A stretch of DNA of 64,000 bases, from the NCBI GenBank assembly GCA_016713725.1, contig JADJOO010000010.1, positions 62,001-126,000 of the forward strand, in the 5' to 3' direction. Origin of the DNA: Pseudomonadota bacterium (lineage in GTDB: Bacteria; Pseudomonadota; Gammaproteobacteria; Steroidobacterales; Steroidobacteraceae). The notes under the pieces were generated by a model. That model was not told the origin of the DNA. It worked only from the letters and a program-made list of their open reading frames with translations, and did no database searches. Below are positions 46,695-54,722 of this stretch, piece after piece; the first letter of the stretch is position 1; each line of letters starts with the position of its first letter. Position numbers and translations under genes: made by a program.

Positions 46695-47581
46695 CTGTCG
46701 TCTGCAAGTGGAGTCGTAAGGCGGATCACGGGTGCTGTCGTGTCAGTGGCGACCCCTGTCGCGAAGTTCCAGGCGAAAGTCGTGACCATGCCATTCCCGG
46801 AAACGTCTTCGACATCGCTGGCAATCGCGACTGTGCAGGTGACACCGACGGGAAGGTTGATTGCCGGAGCAAATGTCGCCACATTGCCGTTCGCTGCGAA
46901 ATCCACCGTACCCGTGACTGGCGTGCCTGCAGGGCACGCAAGCGTCATGGTCTCGTCAGTGATCGTCAACGCATTCATCGCCTCGTTGAAGCTGGCCGCG
47001 ATGAGTGTATTGATGGCCACGCCAACGTCCCCGGAGCGCGGGCTCGTTGAGCTTACGGCAGGGGCGCCGGTGTCGGCGTCGACCCCGGTCGTGAAGCGCC
47101 ATGCGTAGGCACTCGCCAATGCAACGCCGGTGGCGAGGCTGCGGGCGCCGGAGACCGTGGCGGTGTAGACCGAAAGCGGCTCGAGAGTAGTCGCAGGCGT
47201 CAGCGTAAATCGGATAATTGACCCGCTGGCATCGAGACTCACTGAGCCGGTGGGGTCAGTGCAAGGCGCGGCGCAATTCAGGGTGAACGCGACATCACCC
47301 GACAGCGGAGCCATGGGCTCGCTGAAGGACGCCGCGACGACGCCGATGCTGGTCGGGACGTTGTCGCTCGCGTCGACCGGCGTCACGATTGTCACAGTAG
47401 GCGCGCGGGCCGCACCGCCAGCAGACCCGAATAGCGGATCCTGCCGACTCGAACAACCGGACGCCAAGGCGCCCAACACTAGTGCAAGGCAGCATCCGAG
47501 GTTTCGGGAAGATCGCGCGTCCGTGTCCACTGCCCTCCCAACTACTCCGTCTGCGGCAGACGAGTCGGTACGGCAACGCAC

Positions 47582-47942
47582 TTACCACGACGACACCAGC
47601 AGTGTTCAAACGTCCTGACACTCGGTGTCTGGTGACGCCGATCGAATCAACCAGCGTGGTCAAGTCCTTGCCGATCGACGGGAAGATCGGGTTGAACTTC
47701 AGAGGCTCGCGGAACGCTTGACCGAGTGAAGTTGGACGCCGGGCCTCCAGGAACGGCTGTATGCGGCTCGCCAGGGTCCTCCGGTGCCACGGACTCTGTG
47801 CCGACATACGGGTAGTTTTGCCACCCGGACGGGTCGGAACGAGCCCGATCGAGGCGATTTTCGCTCTATTCGTGCAACGGCACGTTTGGGCGAAAAAGCC
47901 TTGAAAGCAGGCTGGTTATGTTGGGTGGGAGCGGACTTTGGA
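47582..47942. other. Gene-free stretch upstream of the Ig/ice-binding lipoprotein
   Basis: Neither strand carries a frame that I recognise. It should include the promoter of the minus-strand lipoprotein gene, but no clear -35/-10 pair stands out. Confidence 0.3.
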
Positions 47943-47988
47943 TGGAGGCTAGGGTCGGAATCGAACCGGCGTACACGGCTTTGCAGGC
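47943..47988 (-). repeat. Duplicated 3' end of tRNA-Cys (attachment-site scar)
   Basis: These 46 bases are identical to 48715-48760, the CCA end through the anticodon loop of the tRNA-Cys gene. The similarity stops abruptly on the other side. This is the signature left by site-specific integration into a tRNA 3' end. The enclosed segment is only 0.7 kb and has no integrase, so the island is a remnant. Confidence 0.85.
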
Positions 47989-48065
47989 TGTGGAGTCGGG
48001 ATGACGTGCAGTGAATGGCTGACTTCGCTGGACGGCGGCATTAGCCTGGCCCTTACAGCCGATAC

Positions 48066-48377
48066 CTACGCAGCGGCCTGCTCGGCCGGCTCTACCTCGC
48101 GTTCGATCTTGCGGGCGCTCGTGCGCTCGGCGACACGCAGGTCGTAGATTGTCTGCAGGTTGAGCCAGGACTGCGCATCGCCACCGAAGTAGCGCGCCAG
48201 GCGCATCGCCGTATCGGCCGAGATGCCACGGCGCTTCAGCACGATGTCATTGATGCGCGGCGTTGGCACGTGCAGGGCCTTGGCCAGTGCGTTCACGCTG
48301 AGACCCAAGGGCTTGAGGAAGTCCTCCTTCAGAATCTCGCCGGGGTGAACCGGGCGCATGCCGTTCTTCAGTGCCAT
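48066..48377 (-). CDS. higA: HigA-type antitoxin (XRE/AddA family HTH)
   Basis: 103 residues from ATG 48377. The N-terminus MRPVHPGEILKEDFLKPLG and the helix-turn-helix (SVNALAKALHVPTPRINDIVLKRRGISADTAMRLARYFGG) are typical HigA. The C-terminal tail is charged. HigA binds and neutralises the HigB ribosome-dependent RNase and represses its own promoter. Here toxin precedes antitoxin, the usual hig order. It lies inside the tRNA-Cys-bounded segment. Confidence 0.9.
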   Translation of the reverse strand: MALKNGMRPVHPGEILKEDFLKPLGLSVNALAKALHVPTPRINDIVLKRRGISADTAMRLARYFGGDAQSWLNLQTIYDLRVAERTSARKIEREVEPAEQAAA

Positions 48378-48391
48378 GACTCGTCGCTCCA

Positions 48392-48669
48392 TCAGTGATA
48401 ATCCACAATCTCTACATCTTCCGGTCCGGCGGCCGTCCATCGAAAGCACAGGCGCCATTGTGCATTGATGCGAATGCTGTGCTGGCCCAGCCGATCATTC
48501 TTCAAGGCCTCAGGCGATTGCCTGGCGGCGATCGCAGGAACTCCAGCGTGGCGGCCGCGTCCATCTGTGTGAGCTTTCGGGTCGCGACCGTCGCGATGCC
48601 ACTGAAACGCTTCGACTTCCCAGTCTCGTAGAGTAACTGCGTGTCGGCGCAGCGGAAGCTCCTGATCAT
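48392..48669 (-). pseudogene. higB: HigB-type toxin (RelE superfamily), frameshifted
   Basis: From ATG 48669 the frame reads MIRSFRCADTQLLYETG, RKLTQMDAAATLEFLRSPPGNRL and then hits a stop. Restoring one base near 48509 (CTGAGGCC to CTGGAGGCC) continues as EALKNDRLGQHSIRINAQW, CFRWTAAGPEDVEIVDYH and a stop at 48392. The repaired protein is about 92 residues, the normal HigB size, and keeps the RelE-like QHSIRIN..WR..FRW core. As written the toxin would be truncated before its active-site strand. Confidence 0.8.
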
Positions 48670-48675
48670 GGCAGG

Positions 48676-48704
48676 AACGTATAATGAATACCGTTAAGCG
48701 TCAA
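48676..48704 (-). promoter_or_regulatory. Candidate higBA promoter and operator
   Basis: Upstream of higB lie TTGACG (48704-48699) and a TATACG-like element (48683-48678), with a short 15-base spacer. They overlap an imperfect palindrome, AACGTAT...ATACCGTT (48676-48695), a plausible HigA site. Suggestive only. Confidence 0.3.
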
Positions 48705-48714
48705 GCTTGAGATG

Positions 48715-48788
48715 TGGAGGCTAGGGTCGGAATCGAACCGGCGTACACGGCTTTGCAGGCCGCTGCATGACCACTCTGCCACCTAGCC
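48715..48788 (-). tRNA. tRNA-Cys (GCA)
   Basis: 74 bases including an encoded CCA. The acceptor stem GGCTAGG pairs with CCTAGCC. The anticodon loop CTGCAAA gives GCA, and the T-arm is GGTTCGATTCC. It is the integration target of the higBA remnant. It lies downstream of tRNA-Gly, pgsA and uvrC on the same strand, as in many gammaproteobacteria. Confidence 0.97.
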
Positions 48789-48821
48789 GCGATGGCCCAA
48801 TGTGCCCCCCAGAAACGCATA

Positions 48822-48841
48822 ACCCCGGGGGTGCCCGGGGT
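48822..48841. other. Short GC hairpin between the two tRNA genes
   Basis: ACCCCGGG (48822-48829) pairs with CCCGGGGT (48834-48841) across a four-base loop. It may aid processing of the tRNA-Gly/tRNA-Cys transcript. Confidence 0.4.
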
Positions 48842-48853
48842 CATGCGAGGAAC

Positions 48854-48929
48854 TGGAGCGGGTAACGAGGCTCGAACTCGTGACCTCGACCTTGGCAAGG
48901 TCGCGCTCTACCAACTGAGCTACACCCGC
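48854..48929 (-). tRNA. tRNA-Gly (GCC)
   Basis: 76 bases including the encoded CCA. The acceptor stem is GCGGGTG/TACCCGC, the D-arm AGCTCAGTTGGTAGAGC, the anticodon loop TTGCCAA (anticodon GCC) and the T-arm GAGTTCGAGCCTC. It lies about 60 bases after pgsA. Confidence 0.97.
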
Positions 48930-48989
48930 TTGGGCTCACGAAAGCGAACTTTCGTCAGCCGCAAATTCTCGCTGCCGGACCCCTGCCTG

Positions 48990-49559
48990 TCAAGAGATGG
49001 TCGTCTTTCGCAGTTCCGGCCAGGCGACTTGCAGGTACAACACCATCGACCAGAGCGTCAGGACCGCCGCAATGACCAGCAGGACGATGCCAATCTTGTA
49101 GATCGGGAGCCATAGCAGGTCGCTGCGATAGACCATAAAGCTGAGGCCGACCATCTGCAGGATCGTCTTCCACTTGCCGAGCGAAGATACCTTCACCTTG
49201 GCCCGCGCCCCGAGGTGGGCCATCCATTCCCGCAGCGCCGAGACGGTGATCTCGCGGCCGACAATCACCATTGCCGAGACCACGATCCACGGGTTCTGAT
49301 CGTGGGCCACCAGCAGGATCAGCGCGATGGCGACCATCAACTTGTCGGCCACGGGATCGAGGAACTCGCCGAGCGGCGTGGTGACGCCGAGCCTGCGTGC
49401 CAGGTAACCGTCGATCCAGTCGGTGACCGCCGCAAGAATGAACACGAGCGCCGCCAGTGGATCGCCCCAGGGCCCGCCCCAATAGAAGAGCGCCACGAAC
49501 AGTGGCACCGCGATGATGCGGCCGATCGTGAGCGTGTTCGGGAGGGACTGCAGATTCAA
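48990..49559 (-). CDS. pgsA: CDP-diacylglycerol--glycerol-3-phosphate 3-phosphatidyltransferase
   Basis: 189 residues. The CDP-alcohol phosphotransferase motif is present as TDWIDGYLARRLGVTTPLG and EFLDPVADK (about 45-72). Several membrane spans surround it. PgsA makes phosphatidylglycerol phosphate, the committed step to PG and cardiolipin. It starts 13 bases after uvrC, in the classic uvrC-pgsA pair. Confidence 0.96.
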   Translation of the reverse strand: MNLQSLPNTLTIGRIIAVPLFVALFYWGGPWGDPLAALVFILAAVTDWIDGYLARRLGVTTPLGEFLDPVADKLMVAIALILLVAHDQNPWIVVSAMVIVGREITVSALREWMAHLGARAKVKVSSLGKWKTILQMVGLSFMVYRSDLLWLPIYKIGIVLLVIAAVLTLWSMVLYLQVAWPELRKTTIS

Positions 49560-49572
49560 GACAGCGACTCGG

Positions 49573-51384
49573 TCAGGCCCCAGGATTCATTCGTTCGTAA
49601 ATTTCTGCGGCCAGTTGCCGGCTGATGCCGTGCACCCTGGCAAGGTCTTCCACCGACGCCTGCCGGATCCCCTGCAGTCCACCAAAAGCCTTCAGCAATT
49701 CCCTGCGCCGCTTGGGTCCCAGGCCAGGAATCTCCTCGAGCCACGACTCGCGCCGGCTGCGATCGCGCGATTGCCGGTGACCGGTGATCGCGAACCGATG
49801 CGCTTCGTCGCGCACGCGCTGGATCAGGCGCAGGGCCGGCGAGTCGTCCGCGAGTATAAGCGCGGCGTCCTGCCCGGGAAAGAAAAGGCGTTCCTGCCCT
49901 ACCCTGCGGTCCGACCCCTTCGCGACGCTGACGACCGCGAGGTCGGTCACGCCCACCCGCGCGAGCGCCGCCATGGCCGCATGCAATTGTCCCGGTCCAC
50001 CGTCGATCAGCAGCAGGTCGGGCATCGGCGCCTCGCCACGCATCACCCGGGCGAAGCGGCGTTCGACCGACTGTTCGATGCCGGCGTAATCGTCGCCCGG
50101 CGTGATGTTGCGCAGGTTGAAGCGACGGTAGTCACTCTTCAGCGGCCCTTCGGGTCCGAGCACCACGCAGGACGCGACCGCGGACTCGCCCATCGAGTGG
50201 CTGACGTCGAAGCATTCGATTCGCTGCGGCGTCTTGCCGAGGTTCAAGTCGCGACCGACGGCATCGAGCTGGTCCGCGACCGTGGCGCGGCTCGACGCGC
50301 GCATCTTCAGGCCGAGCGCCGCGTTGTTGCGGGCCATCTCGATCCAGCGTGCGCGAGTACCGCGGACGTTGGTGCGAATCTCCACGGTGTGCCCCGCCTT
50401 CTGCGCGAGCGCCTGCTCGAGCGCTTCGGCGCCCTCCACGGGCCGCGACAGCACGATCTCGGACGGCGCCTCGCGTGCAAGGTAGTACTGCGCCAGGAAG
50501 CCCGCGAGCATTTCGCCCTCATCGCCGAGGCCGCCCTTCGGGAAGTAATTCGAGCTGCCAAGGTTGCGTCCACCCCGCACGAAGACGACGGCGACGCAAA
50601 ACTCGCCACCTTCGTGCGTAATGCCGACGGCATCGATGTCGTGGCCGGACAGCCGAGTCATCACCTGCGTCGCCTGGATCTGCTTCAGCATCTGGATCTG
50701 GTCCCGCAGACGTGCAGCGTGCTCGTACGCAAGCTTCGATGCGGCCTCCTCCATGCGACGACCGAGGTCTGCGATGACCTCGACGTTGCGGCCGTCGAGC
50801 ACCTTGACGGCGTCGGCCACGTCAAGAGCGTAGTGCTCCGGCGAGATCAGGCCAACGCAAGGCCCGGTACAGCGATCGATCTGGTGTTGCAGGCATGGGC
50901 GCGAGCGGTTGGCGAAGAACGTGTCCTCGCAGGGGCGCAGGCGAAACAGCTTCTGCAGCAGCAGCAACGTCTCACGCGTTGCGACCGAGTTGGGGTACGG
51001 CCCGAAAAACCGTCCGGGCAGTTTCTTGGTGCCGCGATAAAACGCAATGCGCGGGTAGGCGTGGCCCGAGACGTGGATGAACGGAAAGCTCTTGTCGTCC
51101 TTGAGCAGGATGTTGTAGCGCGGCTTGTGCTGCTTGATCAGGTTGAATTCGAGCAACAGCGCCTCGGTCTCCGACGCGGTGACCGTGATTTCGACGCGCG
51201 CCACCTGCGCCAGCATCGCCATCGTCTTGTCGGCGTGGACGCGGCCGTGGAAATAGCTCGAGACCCGGTTGCGCAGGTGCCGCGCCTTGCCCACGTAGAG
51301 AATCTCGCCGTCCTTGTCGAGCATGCGGTACACGCCCGGCTTGGTCGGGAGCGCCGCAAGGAAGGACTGCAGGTCGAAGGGCAA
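49573..51384 (-). CDS. uvrC: Excinuclease ABC subunit C
   Basis: 603 residues: GIY-YIG nuclease (PTKPGVYRMLDKDGEILYVGKA, about 13-34), the central Cys cluster (LQHQIDRCTGPCVG), a UVR motif, the RNase H-like endonuclease half (RIECFDVSHSMGESAVASCVV, DLLLIDGGPGQLHAA) and C-terminal helix-hairpin-helix (IPGLGPKRRRELLKAFGG). UvrC makes both incisions in nucleotide excision repair. The apparent start is TTG 51384 with no good ribosome site: the bases just upstream are a CCCCTAA heptamer repeat that also encodes the end of the preceding gene. Confidence 0.96.
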   Translation of the reverse strand: MPFDLQSFLAALPTKPGVYRMLDKDGEILYVGKARHLRNRVSSYFHGRVHADKTMAMLAQVARVEITVTASETEALLLEFNLIKQHKPRYNILLKDDKSFPFIHVSGHAYPRIAFYRGTKKLPGRFFGPYPNSVATRETLLLLQKLFRLRPCEDTFFANRSRPCLQHQIDRCTGPCVGLISPEHYALDVADAVKVLDGRNVEVIADLGRRMEEAASKLAYEHAARLRDQIQMLKQIQATQVMTRLSGHDIDAVGITHEGGEFCVAVVFVRGGRNLGSSNYFPKGGLGDEGEMLAGFLAQYYLAREAPSEIVLSRPVEGAEALEQALAQKAGHTVEIRTNVRGTRARWIEMARNNAALGLKMRASSRATVADQLDAVGRDLNLGKTPQRIECFDVSHSMGESAVASCVVLGPEGPLKSDYRRFNLRNITPGDDYAGIEQSVERRFARVMRGEAPMPDLLLIDGGPGQLHAAMAALARVGVTDLAVVSVAKGSDRRVGQERLFFPGQDAALILADDSPALRLIQRVRDEAHRFAITGHRQSRDRSRRESWLEEIPGLGPKRRRELLKAFGGLQGIRQASVEDLARVHGISRQLAAEIYERMNPGA

Positions 51385-51385
51385 A

Positions 51386-51420
51386 GGGGCTAGGGGTTAG
51401 GGGTTAGGGGTTAGGGGATA
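51386..51420. repeat. Five heptamer repeats of GGGGTTA type
   Basis: GGGGCTA, three perfect GGGGTTA units and GGGGATA follow each other without gaps. The tract spans the 3' end and stop codon of the glycosylase gene and the leader of uvrC, ending two bases from its start codon. Confidence 0.9.
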
Positions 51421-52077
51421 GTCGGAGGTGCGCATTCCCGTCAATTCCACCGCACGTCCAACCACTGCGCGGAACATGTCGGTCGTCAGCCTGCGGGTGT
51501 TGGTGTTGTACCGGCTGCAGTGGTACGAGTCGACCATCGTGAGTTCGCGCGGCAGCGTGTGTTCGGCGCCGTGCGCGAAAGCGAACGCAGACTGCTTGAG
51601 GCCCAGCGCACGCAGCACCGCGCCGTGGGCGATCGCACCGAGCGCCAGCAGCACCGTGCCCTCCTTCACCCGGGCGAGTTCATGTGCCAGGTAGCGATTG
51701 CAGGTCGCGATCTCGGCCGGCAACGGCTTGTTGCCCGGCGGTACGCATTTGACCGCGTTTGAGATGCGGCAGCCGATGAGGCGCAGGCTGTCGTCCGCCG
51801 CAACCGACCGCGGCGCGGTCGACAGGCCGAAGGCATGCAATGTTTCGTACAGCAGGATCCCGGCATTGTCACCGGTGAAAGGACGGCCCGTTGCATTCGC
51901 GCCGTGGAAGCCAGGGGCGAGTCCCACGATCAACAGCCGGACATTTGCGTCGCCAAACGGAGGAACGGGAGCGCAGTGATATTGCGGGTGCTCGTGCTTG
52001 CCCGCGGTGAGGAACTCGACGAGCCGCGGGCACAGCGTGCAGTGCAAATCGAAAGACGTGTTGGCGGGCGTCGTCAT
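51397..52077 (-). CDS. Uracil-DNA glycosylase, family 5 (UDGb-like)
   Basis: 226 residues from ATG 52077. Cys residues near the N-terminus (FDLHCTLCPRL) are suited to the Fe-S cluster of family 4/5 enzymes. The active-site block LLIVGLAPGFHGANATGRPFTGDNAG and the late YHCSRYNTNTRRLT match family 5. The enzyme removes uracil and some deaminated purines from DNA. Its C-terminal codons (YPLTPNP) are encoded by the heptamer repeat. It is directly upstream of uvrC, so two repair genes are coupled. Confidence 0.88.
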   Translation of the reverse strand: MTTPANTSFDLHCTLCPRLVEFLTAGKHEHPQYHCAPVPPFGDANVRLLIVGLAPGFHGANATGRPFTGDNAGILLYETLHAFGLSTAPRSVAADDSLRLIGCRISNAVKCVPPGNKPLPAEIATCNRYLAHELARVKEGTVLLALGAIAHGAVLRALGLKQSAFAFAHGAEHTLPRELTMVDSYHCSRYNTNTRRLTTDMFRAVVGRAVELTGMRTSDYPLTPNP

Positions 52078-52153
52078 GTCGCGCGGAGCATAGCAGCCGA
52101 CCCTGTGCCTTTTCCCGCGCTTGGAACGGCTCACAAGCGCTTCGAATCAGGCA

Positions 52154-52221
52154 TTCGATCCGGGACCTCTCCCAGAGCTTGGAAAGGCAGACACGCGCTC
52201 TGGGAGAGGTCCCGGATCGAA
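52154..52221. repeat. Perfect 25-bp palindrome with conserved loop (element 1)
   Basis: Bases 52154-52178 pair perfectly with 52197-52221. The 18-base loop (52179-52196) contains GGAAAGGCAGACACGC, the reverse complement of the loop of element 2. Short blocks before the stem (CTTTTCC and CTCACAAGCG) also recur in element 2. Confidence 0.85.
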
Positions 52222-52446
52222 CGCTTGACGTTACGCGCCTGAGCAGCTCGTCGGGCGGAAACGAGAGGCGACGCTAGCGGCCAATAGTTCACGCCCGACG
52301 ACCCGCACGGCGCACGTAGCCGGCCAGGTGCAGAGGCGCTCAAATGTAGATCGGGTGCTGCGGCGGGCTGCCAGTCAAGAACGGGCAGACACCTGATGGA
52401 CGCGCAATTGGTCTGATTCAGAGCGCGGTGATGTGACGTGCGCCGT

Positions 52447-52476
52447 GTACCTTTTCCGCCTTTGCGGAAAAGGTAC
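52447..52476. repeat. 13-bp perfect hairpin
   Basis: GTACCTTTTCCGC (52447-52459) pairs with 52464-52476 around a CTTT loop. No T tract follows, so it is not an obvious rho-independent terminator. It stands just before element 2. Confidence 0.7.
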
Positions 52477-52500
52477 TCAGGTGCTGTCTCACAAGCGGTC

Positions 52501-52562
52501 GATCCGTTCTTCTTTCTGCAACGCGTGTCTGCCTTTCCGCGTTGCAGAAAGAAGAACGGGTC
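52501..52562. repeat. 25-bp palindrome with conserved loop (element 2)
   Basis: Bases 52501-52525 pair with 52538-52562 (24 of 25). The stem sequence is unrelated to element 1, but loop and flank share the 16-mer GCGTGTCTGCCTTTCC in opposite orientation. The remainder of the 52078-52630 gap holds no recognisable gene. Confidence 0.85.
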
Positions 52563-52630
52563 GGCCGCTCGCCGCGGGCGCGTGGCAGCCTTTCCAAGGG
52601 CGACCGAAAGAGGTGTGAGTAGCAGTCAGC

Positions 52631-53938
52631 TCAGTGGTGCGCGCCACCCGTGGCGAACTGCTCTTCCTCGGTCGACCCGTGCATCGCCGTGGTCGACGAA
52701 TGACCTTCCTGGATCACGTTGGTGACGTCGTCGAAGTAACCCGTGCCCACTTCCTGCTGGTGTGACACGAACGTGTAGCCCCGGTCGCGCGCCGCGAACT
52801 CGGGCTCCTGCACCTTCTCGACGTAGGCCGTCATGCCGGTCTTCACGTACTCCTGGGCGAGATCGAACATGTTGAACCACATGTTGTGGATCCCCGCGAG
52901 CGTGATGAACTGGTACTTGTAGCCCATCGCACCGAGTTCGCGCTGGAACTTGGCGATGGTCGCGTCGTCGAGGTTCTTCTTCCAGTTGAAGCTCGGCGAG
53001 CAGTTGTACGCGAGCAGCTTGCCCGGGAACTGCTTGCGGATCGCCTCCGCGAACCTTTTCGCGAACGCGAGATCCGGCTTGCCGGTTTCGCACCAGACCA
53101 TGTCCGCATACGGCGCATAGGCCAGCCCGCGGGAGATGGACTGCTCTACGCCCGGCTTCGTGCGATAGAAGCCTTCAGGCGTGCGCTCGCCCGTGCAGAA
53201 AGGCTTGTCGTTCGGGTCGACGTCGCTGGTCAGCAGGTCCGCCGCCTCGGCGTCCGTGCGCGCGAGAATGATCGTCGGTACACCGGAGACGTCTGCCGCG
53301 AGACGCGCGGCAACCAGCTTCTGCACCGCCTCCTGCGAAGGCACCAGCACCTTGCCGCCCATGTGGCCGCACTTCTTCACGGAGGCAAGCTGATCCTCGA
53401 AGTGCACGCCGCCCGCGCCCGCGCGGATCATCGCCTTCATCAGCTCGAAAGCGTTCAGCACGCCACCGAAGCCGGCTTCCGCGTCCGCGACGATCGGTGC
53501 GAAGAAATCGACGTAATCCTTGTGGCCTGCCGTGATGCCCCTGGAGTGCTGGATCTGGTCGGCGCGCTGGAACGACGAGTTGATGCGCTCGACGACCTTC
53601 GGCACGGAGTCGACCGGGTACAGCGACTGGTCGGGATACATCGACATATAGCTGTTGTTGTCGGCAGCGACCTGCCAGCCCGAGAGGTAGATGGCCTTGA
53701 TGCCGGCCTTCACCTGCTGCATCGCCTGGCCACCCGTGAGCGCGCCGAGGCAGTTCACGTACGGCTCGGTGTTGACGAGCTTCCAGAGTTTTTCCGCGCC
53801 AAGTCGCGCAAGCGTGTATTCGACTTGCACGCTGCCGCGCAGGCGGACGACGTCTTCGGCGCTGTACGGTCGGCGGATACCCGCCCAACGCGGGTCTTTC
53901 GCCCATGAATCTCTCAGTTGTTGAGCCGGATTCGTCAT
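52631..53938 (-). CDS. aceA: Isocitrate lyase
   Basis: 435 residues from ATG 53938. The catalytic KKCGHMGGK loop, ALTGGQAMQQ, LSGWQVAADNN, APIVADAEAGFGG and NCSPSFNWKK are all present. The enzyme splits isocitrate to succinate and glyoxylate, the first step of the glyoxylate shunt, needed for growth on acetate and fatty acids. No malate synthase or IclR regulator is adjacent. Confidence 0.96.
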   Translation of the reverse strand: MTNPAQQLRDSWAKDPRWAGIRRPYSAEDVVRLRGSVQVEYTLARLGAEKLWKLVNTEPYVNCLGALTGGQAMQQVKAGIKAIYLSGWQVAADNNSYMSMYPDQSLYPVDSVPKVVERINSSFQRADQIQHSRGITAGHKDYVDFFAPIVADAEAGFGGVLNAFELMKAMIRAGAGGVHFEDQLASVKKCGHMGGKVLVPSQEAVQKLVAARLAADVSGVPTIILARTDAEAADLLTSDVDPNDKPFCTGERTPEGFYRTKPGVEQSISRGLAYAPYADMVWCETGKPDLAFAKRFAEAIRKQFPGKLLAYNCSPSFNWKKNLDDATIAKFQRELGAMGYKYQFITLAGIHNMWFNMFDLAQEYVKTGMTAYVEKVQEPEFAARDRGYTFVSHQQEVGTGYFDDVTNVIQEGHSSTTAMHGSTEEEQFATGGAHH

Positions 53939-54074
53939 GTCGTCGTCCTCTGGTGGTATTCGTTGCGGGCAGACACACCGGACCCCGGCCTCGTGTTGCA
54001 CCGCACAATGAAGAATAGACGCGCGGTCCGGTCCGGGCAAGCGTGAATTGCCCGCATCCGGGACAATCGGGTTC

Positions 54075-54722
54075 ATGCAGCTCGTCCTGTTCAACAAACC
54101 CTTCCAGGTGCTGCCGCAGTTCACCTCACCGGACGGACGGCGATCCCTTGCGGATTACCTGTCGCTGCCCGGCCTCTATCCGGCCGGCCGGCTCGATTAC
54201 GACAGCGAAGGCCTGATGCTGTTTACCGACTTCGGTCCCTGGCAGGCTCGCATCAGCCAACCGGGTTCGCCGCTCGCTAAACGTTACCGGGTGCAGGTCG
54301 AGGGCGATCCCACGGACGAAGCACTCGAACCCCTGCGACGGGGACTCATGCTCAACGACGGGCCGGCCCGCCCGACCCCGGCGCGCGTGATCCCCGAGCC
54401 CGTCGGACTGTGGCCGCGCGACCCACCCATCCGCAGTCGCAAGGCGATTCCCACCGGGTGGATTGAACTGGAACTGAACGAGGGCCGGAACCGACAGGTC
54501 CGGCGGATGACGGCCGCGGTCGGCTTGCCGACGTTGCGACTCATTCGCTGGGCAGTGGGGCCGTGGACGGTCGAGGGACTCGGTCTCGGTCAGTCGCGTG
54601 CAGTTTCCCGAACCGAGGCCGAAGCCGTACTGTCTGCCGGTCGGCGTGAACTGCCGACCGTCAGGACGAGCGGGCGACGGTCGCGATCCGCATCGCGAGC
54701 TCGAGGGCCTGTCCGTAATTGA
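54075..54722 (+). CDS. rluE: RsuA/RluE-type pseudouridine synthase
   Basis: About 215 residues from ATG 54075. The family blocks are LVLFNKPFQVLPQF, the catalytic Asp in YPAGRLDYDSEGLMLFT, AKRYRVQV, and IELELNEGRNRQVRRMTAAVGLPTLRLIR. There is no N-terminal S4 domain, as in RluE, which modifies 23S rRNA near U2457. The last ~25 residues are Arg/Ser-rich and overlap the convergent DAHP synthase gene by 62 bases, so the true C-terminus may be abnormal. Confidence 0.9.
   Translation: MQLVLFNKPFQVLPQFTSPDGRRSLADYLSLPGLYPAGRLDYDSEGLMLFTDFGPWQARISQPGSPLAKRYRVQVEGDPTDEALEPLRRGLMLNDGPARPTPARVIPEPVGLWPRDPPIRSRKAIPTGWIELELNEGRNRQVRRMTAAVGLPTLRLIRWAVGPWTVEGLGLGQSRAVSRTEAEAVLSAGRRELPTVRTSGRRSRSASRARGPVRN

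Larger units (their letters stand above)
43932..47581 (-). pseudogene. Ice-binding-like (DUF3494) lipoprotein with eight Ig-like repeats, two frameshifts
   Basis: Read N to C, a lipobox leader (LGALASGC) is followed by eight tandem SbsA/Big_5-type Ig-like domains of ~105-110 residues. Typical blocks are VAINTLITASFSEPMDPLT, FTLACPA, GYAVNGSVATF and SWTFTTGAAPD. The C-terminal domain (from about 44780) is DUF3494: FGGFGGIATVTNDGLATVINGDIGVN, LPPGVYLSATGTFDIGG, VFWYVPAGATIGTGSTVVGTLLSN. Two breaks split the gene: a missing TG at 45550 relative to its duplicate, and one extra base in the G7 run at 44525-44531. Repaired length is about 1,215 residues. GTG 47530 with GGGAGG upstream may be the real start. 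DUF3494 proteins bind ice or serve as adhesins; the Ig stalk would hold the domain off the cell. Confidence 0.82.

Noticed and set aside
51386..51420. Linear replicon end (telomere)
   Set aside because: Only five heptamers occur, embedded between two normal genes with conserved downstream gene order.
52447..52476. Rho-independent terminator after the isocitrate lyase region
   Set aside because: The stem is strong, but no T tract follows on either strand and it lies beside the other palindromes of the same gap.
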